In this document: positions 17,234-25,746 of the stretch, piece after piece
How positions within the stretch are numbered: position 1 is the stretch's first letter
Layout of the letters: every line of letters starts with the position of its first letter
Assembly: GCF_031180975.1 (NCBI RefSeq)
Contig: NZ_JAPSLI010000009.1
Coordinates: 106,224 to 170,223, forward strand
Length of the DNA: 64,000 bases
Source: Microbacterium sp.
GTDB taxonomy: Bacteria; Actinomycetota; Actinomycetes; Actinomycetales; Microbacteriaceae
Direction: 5' to 3'
Notes under the pieces: model-generated
What the model was told of the DNA's origin: nothing
Databases searched by the model: none
The model's input: only the letters and a program-made list of their open reading frames with translations
Position numbers and translations under genes: made by a program

Positions 17234-18282
17234 TTCTGCACCCCGTCCTGCATCCGCTGCTGCTGGTGCTGCTGTGCGCGCCGCTCGCCTACCTCGCGGC
17301 ACGAGGTCTCATCCGACGCCCGGCAGCGGGGAGCGGTCAGGCGCCGCGCTGGATCTGGGCGGTGCGCCTGGCGATGGTGCTCGTCGTGTTCGGGATGCTG
17401 CTGCGCCCCGGCATCCCTGGCGGCACCGCACAGACCCTCGCGACCGACACCGACATCGTGCTCGTCATCGACACCACCGCCAGCATCGTCGCGGAGGACT
17501 GGGACGGCGACCGCCCGCGCCTGGACGGCGTCCGCGCCGACGCGCAGTCGATCGTCGACGAATACCCGGGGGCGCGTTTCTCGCTCATCACCTTCGACGC
17601 GGCGGCCCAGCAGCGTCTGCCGCTGACGACGGATGCCACCGCGCTGATGTCGTCGCTCGACGTGCTGCGCCCCGAAGTGACCGATCAATCCCGCGGCAGC
17701 TCGATCGGGATCGCGAACCGGATGCTGGCCGAGACGCTCTCGGCCGCCGCGCAGTCCGCGCCGGAACGCAGCCGGATGGTGTTCTACTTCGGCGACGGGG
17801 AGCAGACGGCGTCCACCGAGCCGGAATCCTTCTCGTCCAGCGCGAAGTACGTCGACGGCGGCGCGGTGCTCGGGTACGGCACCACCGAGGGCGGCCCGAT
17901 GAAGAAGACCACCGGGCGGCTCTCGACGGGCTCGGGTGCCCAGGCCGAGGACGAGTACATCCAGTACCAGGGCGAGCCGGCGCTGTCGGTGCGCGACGAG
18001 GACAACCTGCGGCGCATCTCCGAGCAGCTCGGGGTGCCGTACCAGGCCCGCTCGGCCGACGCAGAGATCGCGCTGCCGGAGGCCCCGACCAGCACGACCG
18101 ACTATTCGGTCTCGGGCGAGGTCGGCAACGTGATCGAGCTGTACTGGATCCTCGCGCTGGCGCTGATCGGTCTCATCGCGGTCGAGTTGGTGCGCGCCAC
18201 CCAGCAGGTGGTCGGCCTGCGCGGGCTGACCGCGCCCGCTCCCGCTCCCGCTCCCGCTCCCAGGAAGGGAGACGCGCGATGA
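17230..18282 (+). CDS. VWA domain-containing membrane protein with altered metal site (BatB-like)
   Basis: 350 residues. Membrane segments lie at about residues 5-25 and 42-60, a VWA domain at 75-270, and a C-terminal segment near 300-325. The metal site reads DTTAS (Asp81, Thr83, Ser85) instead of DxSxS, so metal binding may be weakened. The domain contains a long insert around FYFGDGEQTASTEPES and an acidic DEYIQY loop. A run of Ala-Pro dipeptides near the C-terminus comes from a hexanucleotide repeat (about 18234-18260). ATGA overlaps at both ends couple it to its neighbours. Confidence 0.88.
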   Translation: MILHPVLHPLLLVLLCAPLAYLAARGLIRRPAAGSGQAPRWIWAVRLAMVLVVFGMLLRPGIPGGTAQTLATDTDIVLVIDTTASIVAEDWDGDRPRLDGVRADAQSIVDEYPGARFSLITFDAAAQQRLPLTTDATALMSSLDVLRPEVTDQSRGSSIGIANRMLAETLSAAAQSAPERSRMVFYFGDGEQTASTEPESFSSSAKYVDGGAVLGYGTTEGGPMKKTTGRLSTGSGAQAEDEYIQYQGEPALSVRDEDNLRRISEQLGVPYQARSADAEIALPEAPTSTTDYSVSGEVGNVIELYWILALALIGLIAVELVRATQQVVGLRGLTAPAPAPAPAPRKGDAR

Positions 18283-19076
18283 CCCTCGTCGTCGAGCAGC
18301 CGACCGCGCCGACGCAGGCGGATGCCGCAGCGGCACTCCTCGCCGCGAACCGGCGTCGCCGCCGGGTGCGGCGGTGGATCGCGATCGGCACCCTGCCGCT
18401 GACGCTGGCCGCCCTGTTCTTCGTGGCCAAGGTGCTCAGCATGTACGCGTTCGCCCACCACTCGATCAGCTCGTTCATCGTCGGCGGCTATGCGGAGTCG
18501 GAGGCGGCCGCCCGAGGGCAGGACTGGCTGAACTGGTTCGAGCAGTTCAAGGCGCCGTACAACATCGGCACCGCGCTGGCCGGAGGGGACTCGCTGCCGC
18601 AGGCCCGGTCCGAACTGGAGGAGGCGCTGCCTCTCGCCCAGGGCCTGGAGGTCTGCTACGTCCGCATCAACCTGTCGCTGGTGATGGAGCGGATGGGTGA
18701 TGCGGCGCAGGCCGATGGCCGCGCCGCCGCAGCGGCCGAGCTGTACGGCGAGGCCCTGCAGATGACCGTGGAGACTCCCGAGGAGTGCAGCAGCGAATCC
18801 GCCCAGGAGCGATCGCCCGACCCGAACCGGAACATGAGCGACACCCTCGAGCAGAACGAGCAACGCCAGCAGGAGAAGCAGCAGAACAGCCAGCAGCAGC
18901 AGAACCCGGACCAGGGCGGCGGTGAGCAGCCGCAGGAGTCCGAGGAGCCGCAGCCGTCGCAGGAGGACCTCGACGACATCGAGGACCGGCTCAACCAGGG
19001 CGCCCAGGAGCGCGAGGACCAGCTCGACGGCGACCAGGGCGACGGCGGGGGCGGCGGGACGGACAAGCCATGGTAG
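18279..19076 (+). CDS. TPR-like membrane protein of the MoxR/VWA operon (BatC-like)
   Basis: 265 residues. A basic cytoplasmic stretch [10 protein letters not shown] (about residues 24-33) precedes one membrane segment (about residues 36-55). Outside is a helical, tetratricopeptide-like region (YNIGTALAGGDSLPQARSELEEAL, CYVRINLSLVMERMGDAA). The C-terminal 95 residues are low complexity, rich in Gln, Glu and Asp, with QQEKQQNSQQQQN, and end in Gly-rich sequence. Membrane-anchored TPR proteins with Gln-rich tails are the usual BatC-type partner of VWA proteins. ATGA overlap with the upstream gene. Confidence 0.82.
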   Translation: MTLVVEQPTAPTQADAAAALLAANRRRRRVRRWIAIGTLPLTLAALFFVAKVLSMYAFAHHSISSFIVGGYAESEAAARGQDWLNWFEQFKAPYNIGTALAGGDSLPQARSELEEALPLAQGLEVCYVRINLSLVMERMGDAAQADGRAAAAAELYGEALQMTVETPEECSSESAQERSPDPNRNMSDTLEQNEQRQQEKQQNSQQQQNPDQGGGEQPQESEEPQPSQEDLDDIEDRLNQGAQEREDQLDGDQGDGGGGGTDKPW

Positions 19077-20194
19077 AGAAGCAGCGCACGAAGTACGTGG
19101 GCGGCTCCGAGGGGGCGCCGCCGCTGCCCCCGCCCGGCGGATATCACGGGGCGCGGCGGGTCGCCGCATCCCTGGACGCCGCAGCGGGCCTGCCCACGGC
19201 ACCCGGCGCGACGGCATCCGGCTCGGTGACCTACACCGACCCCCAGGTGGGCGAGCGGGGGACGAACACGATCGGGCTCGCGGCGATCATCGTCACCGTC
19301 CTGTTCACCATCGCGCTGCTGATCATGATGGGTGCCGGCGGCACCGACGCACTGTACGGTCCGACCCTGCTCGTGGTGCAGCTGGTCGTCGTCGGAGTGA
19401 TCGTCGCTGCCCTGCTCACCCGGCGCGGGCGGATGCTGGGGGCGATCTCCCTCGCGGTGACGCTGGTGCTCAACGTGGCCACCGTCGGCGCGCTCGGCAC
19501 GCTGGTGTCGGCCGCGACGCACGACTACGACGGCACGAAGAGCGAGGAGCAGCGGCACGAGCAGGCGTATCCCGGCATCAAGGGCGTTTCGGAGGGGCAG
19601 ATCCTCGACCAGCCGTCGCTGGAGAGCGTGCAGGCCGAGGGCGATGCGCTGATGGCGGCGATCCGCGACCGGCTGTCGGACGAGTTCGGGTACACGTGGG
19701 TGCAGAGCAGCGAGGTCGACGTCAGCCCTGAGCGCAACGGCTACGGCGGCGAGTCGATGCTGAAGCGGTACACGTCCACATCGTGGACCACCGAGCAGCC
19801 CGTGCAGGACAACGATCGCAAGCGCGCGGTGATGGCGGTCATCAGCGAGGTGCTGGTCGAGCGCGGGATGTACGAGCTGTACGCACTGAATCAGCGCGGC
19901 ACCGGCATCTCCGACGACATGATCGCGAAGCTGTACGGGTCGGCCGACGAGGAACGCCAGCACACCTGGGAGTACTACAGCGACACCTACCCCGACCCCC
20001 TGCGGTTCTACGCGAACGTCTACGACCTGTCCAAGGACACCACCGGCGACTTCCGCATCCAGCGGCAGGCACTGGCGGATCAGACCGGCGAGCCGCTCGA
20101 GGGCGTGCAGCTGACCATCTTCGGCCGGCAGCTGCTGAGCGAGAAGGACCGCGCGGAGTTCGAGGAGCGGATGCAGGAGTACCCCGGGTTCTAG
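19070..20194 (+). CDS. Hypothetical membrane protein at the end of the MoxR operon
   Basis: 374 residues, not recognised. The N-terminal 60 residues are Pro/Gly/Ala-rich and cytoplasmic. Three membrane segments follow (about residues 65-85, 95-112 and 120-142). The C-terminal 230 residues are soluble and predicted outside, with charged helices (SEEQRHEQAYPGIKG, RKRAVMAVISEVLVERGMYELYAL). It overlaps the TPR gene by 7 bp and so belongs to the operon, though it is not a standard Bat component. It may be a lineage-specific partner or substrate of the MoxR/VWA machine. Confidence 0.78.
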   Translation: MVEKQRTKYVGGSEGAPPLPPPGGYHGARRVAASLDAAAGLPTAPGATASGSVTYTDPQVGERGTNTIGLAAIIVTVLFTIALLIMMGAGGTDALYGPTLLVVQLVVVGVIVAALLTRRGRMLGAISLAVTLVLNVATVGALGTLVSAATHDYDGTKSEEQRHEQAYPGIKGVSEGQILDQPSLESVQAEGDALMAAIRDRLSDEFGYTWVQSSEVDVSPERNGYGGESMLKRYTSTSWTTEQPVQDNDRKRAVMAVISEVLVERGMYELYALNQRGTGISDDMIAKLYGSADEERQHTWEYYSDTYPDPLRFYANVYDLSKDTTGDFRIQRQALADQTGEPLEGVQLTIFGRQLLSEKDRAEFEERMQEYPGF

Positions 20195-20212
20195 GGGGCG
20201 TCTGCCACTCGA

Positions 20213-20230
20213 ATGGTATTCTGATGGTAT
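20213..20230 (+). promoter_or_regulatory. vapBC promoter with direct repeat
   Basis: ATGGTAT occurs at 20213-20219 and again at 20224-20230, one helical turn apart; the second copy overlaps the vapB start codon. TATTCT (20217-20222) inside it is a -10 placed 6 nt before the ATG. Fits an autorepressed, leaderless toxin-antitoxin operon. Confidence 0.5.
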
Positions 20231-20462
20231 GAAGACCACCATGGACAAGGCCGGCCGGATCGTCATCCCGGCTGCCATCCGTGAGAAGGTCGGGCTCGTC
20301 CCCGGCCCGGTCGACGTGGTGATGGACGGAACGGGCGTGCGCATCGAGGCCGAGGCGACGGGCCGGTTCGTGGAGCAGGACGGCAGGCTCGTTCTGCCGG
20401 CAACCGGCAGCGCCCTGACCGACGACGACGTCCGCGAGTTGCGTCTTGCCGACCAGCGCTGA
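20229..20462 (+). CDS. VapB-type antitoxin, AbrB/SpoVT fold
   Basis: 77 residues. The N-terminal swapped-hairpin DNA-binding domain reads MDKAGRIVIPAAIREKVGLVPG (residues 5-26 in two pieces), typical of AbrB/MazE-like antitoxins. The acidic, flexible C-terminus (SALTDDDVRELRLADQR) would bind the toxin. It should neutralise the PIN nuclease encoded by the overlapping next gene and repress the operon. Probably leaderless, with TATTCT 6 nt upstream. Confidence 0.9.
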   Translation: MKTTMDKAGRIVIPAAIREKVGLVPGPVDVVMDGTGVRIEAEATGRFVEQDGRLVLPATGSALTDDDVRELRLADQR

Positions 20463-20862
20463 TCTGCTGCTCGACACGAGCGCGGCGGTCGCCCTGCTCG
20501 CCGCGGATCACGCCGCACACGCGGTCATGCGCGAGGCCTGCGCCGGTCTGGTGCTCGGGCTCGCCGGCCACGCCCTGGTGGAGACGTACTCAGTGCTGAC
20601 CAGGCTGCCCCGCCCCGATCGCGTGAGCGCCGCGGAAGCGGCGCGCGCGATCACCACTGAGTTCCCCCGCTCCGTGGCGCTTCCCGAGACTCTGGCGCTC
20701 AGTGCTGTCGCCGACCTCGCAGCTGCCGGCATAGCGGGGGGCTCCGTCTACGACGGGTTGGTCGGGCTCGCCGCCGGCCACGCCGGCATTCCGCTGATGA
20801 CGCGCGACCGCCGGGCGCTCGGCACCTACGCCGCGCTCGGCGTGGACGTGCGACTGGTCTGA
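20446..20862 (+). CDS. VapC-type PIN-domain RNase toxin
   Basis: 138 residues from a TTG start. PIN-domain acidic residues are visible: LLLDTSAAVALL (first Asp, about residue 9), ALVETYSVLTRL (Glu, about 47), SVYDGLVGLAA (Asp, about 102) and MTRDRRALGTYA (Asp, about 121). It should be a Mg2+-dependent endoribonuclease that stops translation when the antitoxin is lost. It overlaps vapB by 17 bp, consistent with coupled, antitoxin-first synthesis. All four acidic positions are present, so the toxin looks functional. A start further in would remove the first strand, so the TTG is favoured. Confidence 0.88.
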   Translation: MPTSADLLLDTSAAVALLAADHAAHAVMREACAGLVLGLAGHALVETYSVLTRLPRPDRVSAAEAARAITTEFPRSVALPETLALSAVADLAAAGIAGGSVYDGLVGLAAGHAGIPLMTRDRRALGTYAALGVDVRLV

Positions 20863-22356
<1,494 letters not shown>

Positions 22357-22402
22357 CGGCCGCCGGCCCCAGTTCACATCGGGGCCGACACCCGACATTC
22401 GC

Positions 22403-22489
22403 GTTCACAACTCAGGAACGATCGGCGATTCCAGGCCGAAAGCGCCGGATTCCGGGCACCTTGCCCCCGGTTGTTCCTGAGTTGTGAAC
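22403..22489. repeat. Dispersed palindromic element, copy A (87 bp)
   Basis: Perfect 17-bp terminal inverted repeats GTTCACAACTCAGGAAC (22403-22419) and its complement (22473-22489) enclose 53 bp of GC-rich sequence with smaller dyads such as CCGGATTCCGG. The same ends occur in copies B (28417-28502) and C (29473-29558), but the inner sequences differ. Lies between argG and the tetR gene. Confidence 0.85.
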
Positions 22490-22526
22490 GATCGCGCCTC
22501 GGAGCCTGCGAGTTGCCTGAATTATC

Positions 22527-22556
22527 TTGCACACTAGTGTGCAGGATAGCTACGCT
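22527..22556 (+). promoter_or_regulatory. Promoter and operator of the tetR-ABC-YhgE operon
   Basis: TTGCAC (22527-22532) and TACGCT (22551-22556) are separated by 18 bp. TGCACACTAGTGTGCA (22528-22543) is a perfect 16-bp palindrome over the -35 and spacer. The ATG follows 6 nt after the -10. A clean autoregulatory TetR site. Confidence 0.7.
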
Positions 22557-22562
22557 GGTGGC

Positions 22563-23186
22563 ATGACCACCCGTGCTCCCCGCCGCGACGGGCTCGAGAA
22601 CCGCTCCGGCATCCTGGATGCCGCCCGCGCCGCGCTCGCCCTCGACCCGCACGCCTCGGTGGACGCCATCGCCCGCACCGCAGGCCTGTCGCGACGCACC
22701 CTGTACGGGCACTTCGACGACCGCGACGCCCTGATCCGCGAACTGATCGCCACCGGCGCGCAGCGGTTCAACGTCATCGCGGCGTCGGTGAGCGACACCG
22801 ACAGCCGACTCGCGCTCGCCCGCCTCGCCGCTCGACTGTGGCGCGAGGCTGCGCACGTGCAGGTCGCGGCGGCGCTGGCTCTCGACGACGCGCACGTCGC
22901 TCAGACCGCCGAGGCGCTCGCACCGCTGCGCCGCACCGTGGCCGCGCTGGTCACGCGCGGTCAGGGCAACGGCTCGTTCCGTACCGACCTCGCCGCGCCG
23001 ACGCTCGCGCGGCTGATCGAAGAGGTCTCGCGCACCGTGGTCTCGCGCACCGACGCGTCCTCCCCTGCCGCGGCCGACATCGCGGTGCGCACGGTGCTGA
23101 GCATCGCCGGCATGTCCTGGCGCGAAGCGGACGCACTGCTGCGCGAGCACCCCGATGTGCTCGCCGAGGACGGCGACCCGGAATGA
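22563..23186 (+). CDS. TetR family transcriptional regulator
   Basis: 207 residues. The N-terminal helix-turn-helix is GILDAARAALALDPHASVDAIARTAGLSRRTLYGHFDDRDALI (about residues 18-60), followed by an all-helical ligand domain. It probably represses itself and the two downstream genes through the palindrome that overlaps its own promoter. The ATG at 22563 is preferred over one 36 bp further up, because the upstream ATG would lie inside the promoter. Its stop overlaps the start of the ABC-like gene (ATGA). Confidence 0.92.
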   Translation: MTTRAPRRDGLENRSGILDAARAALALDPHASVDAIARTAGLSRRTLYGHFDDRDALIRELIATGAQRFNVIAASVSDTDSRLALARLAARLWREAAHVQVAAALALDDAHVAQTAEALAPLRRTVAALVTRGQGNGSFRTDLAAPTLARLIEEVSRTVVSRTDASSPAAADIAVRTVLSIAGMSWREADALLREHPDVLAEDGDPE

Positions 23187-23809
23187 GAGTCGTCCTGGAA
23201 GGCGTCAGCAAGGGCCGTCGAGGGCAGGCGCTGCCCGGGACGACCCTCGAGTTCGAGACCGGACGCGCGCACTTCGCGCACTGCGAGACCGAGCAACGCC
23301 CCACCGTCCTCGGCCTCATCGCGTCCGGACGGATGAAGCCGGACACCGGGCGGGTGACGATCGACGACGACGCGGATGCCAGGCGGCTCCGCCGCAGCGT
23401 CGCGCTCGTGGATGCACCGGACGTCAGCGATCCGCACCCCGGTGTCACGCTCGCGGCGGTCGTCGGCGAGGAGCTGATGTTCGCGGGCCGACCGGCCACA
23501 CCGCTCCACGCGCGTCGCTGGCTGCGGAACCTGGGCTACGACGAACTCGCAAGCGCCCCGTTCGGCACCGTCGACCCCGCCGCTCGGGTGCGGATCCTCT
23601 GCGAGCTCGCGGTGCTGCGCAGGGGCGTCGAAGGCCTCGTGATCGTCCACCCCGACCGGCACGGCGGCGGCCCGGACGGCTGGACCCGCATCGCCCAGGA
23701 GTTCGCCGACCGCGGCTTCGCCGTGCTGGTGATCGTCGGCGGCTCCGCCGCGGCTGCGATCGAGCGGATGCCGGACCTGCATGCCCTGGAGGAGGCGATC
23801 CCTCGATGA
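23183..23809 (+). CDS. ABC transporter ATP-binding-like protein lacking catalytic motifs
   Basis: 208 residues with the overall layout of an ABC ATPase: VVLEGVSKGRRGQAL at the start, PDTGRVTIDDDADARRLRRSVALVDAP before the Q-loop position, and DPAARVRILCELAVLRRG where LSGGQ and the following helix belong. The key motifs are missing. The Walker A position reads CETEQRPTV with no GxxGxGK(S/T), the signature is DPAAR, and the Walker B region is LVIVHPDRHG instead of DEP. It is unlikely to hydrolyse ATP. It sits between tetR and a YhgE/Pip membrane protein with ATGA overlaps at both ends, so it is expressed and probably structural or regulatory. Confidence 0.75.
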   Translation: MRVVLEGVSKGRRGQALPGTTLEFETGRAHFAHCETEQRPTVLGLIASGRMKPDTGRVTIDDDADARRLRRSVALVDAPDVSDPHPGVTLAAVVGEELMFAGRPATPLHARRWLRNLGYDELASAPFGTVDPAARVRILCELAVLRRGVEGLVIVHPDRHGGGPDGWTRIAQEFADRGFAVLVIVGGSAAAAIERMPDLHALEEAIPR

Positions 23810-25638
23810 AGGTGCCCTCGATGATCGCGGCGGAGCTGCGCCGACTCACCGCCAGCCCGATGGCGGTGGTGGCGCTCATCGCCCTGATGTGTGTGCCCAT
23901 CCTGTACGGCGGGCTCTACCTGTGGGCGAACCAGGACCCGTACGGCAAGTTCGCCGAGGTTCCCGTCGCGCTGGTCGTCGACGACGAGGGCGCCACGACC
24001 GGCGCGGCCACCGGTGGCACCGCCGAACGCGTGAACTACGGACACGACGTCGCCGACGAGCTGATCGAAGGGCACGCCTTCGACTGGAAGGTGATGAGCT
24101 CGGCCGAGGCCGCGCGCGCTCTGCAGGACGGCAGGGTCGACTTCACGGTGCGGATCCCCGCGGACTTCTCCGAGGCGCTCGTCTCGGCTTCCGGCGCCGA
24201 CCCGCGCCGCGCTCTGCTCGAGCTGGAGACCAACGACGCCAACAACTACCTGGCATCGTCCATCGGTACGCAGGCGGTCGAGAAGATCCGCAGCTCCGTG
24301 TCGGAGATGGTGAGCGACACCGCCGCGGAAACGTTGCTGACTGCACTCAGCGACGTGCGCGACAAGCTCGGCGAAGCCGCCGCAGGGGCCACGCAGCTCA
24401 CCGATGGCGCCGGCACGGCGGCATCCGGCAGCTCGGAACTCGCGTACGGCAACACGCGACTGGCATCCGGCACGGCGCAGCTGGCCGACGGCGCCCGTCG
24501 GCTCGCCGACGGTGCCCGCCAGGTGCGCGACGGCAACGCCGAGCTCGCGCAGGCGGCGGATCGGGCCGGCTCGGCCGTGCAGAGCGCCACCGACGCGCTG
24601 CCGCAGGTGCGCGCGGACCTCGCCGCCCGCATGGCCGACCAAGGCCTCGGTCAGGAGCAGATCGACCGGGTGCTCGACGGTCTCGACCCGCTCGGTGACC
24701 GCCTCCGCGACGGCAACACCGCCGTGCAGGATGCCGTCGAGAAGGTCGACCAGCTGGCTGCGGGAGCCGCGAGCGTGGCATCCGGCGCCGAGACGCTCGC
24801 CGTAGGCACCGGCACCGCCGCCGATGGCGCCGCCTCCGCCCGCGACGGCGCCATCGCGCTGCGCGACGGGCTGGCGACACTGCATGACGGCACGGCCTCG
24901 CTGCGCGATGCCCTGGCGTCGGGACAGCAGCAGATCCCTCCGTCGACTGCAGACCTGCGCTCCGCACAGGCATCGGTGATCTCCGACCCGGTCACCGTCT
25001 CCGCCGAGAAGGTGGCGTCGGCCGAGCACTATGGCGCGGGGCTCGCCCCATTCTTCGCGGCGCTGGCGGCCTGGATCGGCATCTATGCACTGTTCCTCAT
25101 CGTCAAGCCGATCTCGCGTCGCGCCGTCACCGCACTCCACTCGCCGTTGCGGATCACCCTCGCCGGGTGGCTGACCCCCGCGCTGTTCGGCGCGCTGCAG
25201 ATGGTGGGCCTGCTCGGCGTACTCGCGATCGCCCTCGGGTTCACCTTCCACAACGCGCTGGGCACTCTCGGGGTGATGATGTTCGCGTCGGCGACGTTCG
25301 CCGCTATCATCCTCGCCCTGAACGTCTGGCTCGGATCGGTCGGCCAGTTCCTCGGTCTGGTGCTGATGGTGCTGCAGCTCGTCACCGCGGGTGGGACGTT
25401 CCCATGGCAGACGCTGCCCCAGCCGCTCGCGGCGCTGCACCACGTGCTCCCGCTGGGATTCGTCGTCGACGCGATGCGCCAGCTGATGTACGCCGGAGGC
25501 GATATATCCCGCGCATGGAGCGATCTTGCAGTGCTCGGGATCTGGCTGGGCGGCGCGCTGACGCTCGCCGCCGCGGGCGTCACCCGCATGACGCACCGGC
25601 GCACGCTGCGGGACCTGCAACCGAGTCTGATCGGCTGA
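23806..25638 (+). CDS. YhgE/Pip family membrane protein
   Basis: 610 residues. One N-terminal membrane segment (AVVALIALMCVPILYGGLYLW, about residues 18-38) is followed by an extracellular region of about 370 residues. Its middle carries repeated LADGAR/LRDG-type heptads (about residues 200-385), as in YhgE/Pip and ESX-type long-loop proteins. Five C-terminal membrane segments complete the ABC-2-like architecture. Pip is a phage receptor in Lactococcus, and related proteins export proteins or toxins. Partner of the ABC-like protein encoded just upstream. It is probably induced by the ligand of the TetR protein. Confidence 0.88.
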   Translation: MKVPSMIAAELRRLTASPMAVVALIALMCVPILYGGLYLWANQDPYGKFAEVPVALVVDDEGATTGAATGGTAERVNYGHDVADELIEGHAFDWKVMSSAEAARALQDGRVDFTVRIPADFSEALVSASGADPRRALLELETNDANNYLASSIGTQAVEKIRSSVSEMVSDTAAETLLTALSDVRDKLGEAAAGATQLTDGAGTAASGSSELAYGNTRLASGTAQLADGARRLADGARQVRDGNAELAQAADRAGSAVQSATDALPQVRADLAARMADQGLGQEQIDRVLDGLDPLGDRLRDGNTAVQDAVEKVDQLAAGAASVASGAETLAVGTGTAADGAASARDGAIALRDGLATLHDGTASLRDALASGQQQIPPSTADLRSAQASVISDPVTVSAEKVASAEHYGAGLAPFFAALAAWIGIYALFLIVKPISRRAVTALHSPLRITLAGWLTPALFGALQMVGLLGVLAIALGFTFHNALGTLGVMMFASATFAAIILALNVWLGSVGQFLGLVLMVLQLVTAGGTFPWQTLPQPLAALHHVLPLGFVVDAMRQLMYAGGDISRAWSDLAVLGIWLGGALTLAAAGVTRMTHRRTLRDLQPSLIG

Positions 25639-25746
25639 TCCCCGCCGACCCGTGGGTGCGGATAGGATGCCAGGGCGCGCGTCGCCCGAGACGCGTGCCG
25701 GACTTCGTGGGACGGAGTCCCACCGCTCGACCGGGAGTCCTCGCTG

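Noticed and set aside
22403..22489. Palindromic element read as the argG terminator
   Set aside because: The same element occurs between divergent genes (29473-29558), where no terminator is needed, and it lacks a T-tract.
23183..23809. ABC-like gene as a pseudogene
   Set aside because: Full-length frame with normal codon usage and tight overlaps with both neighbours; loss of motifs looks like change of function more than decay.
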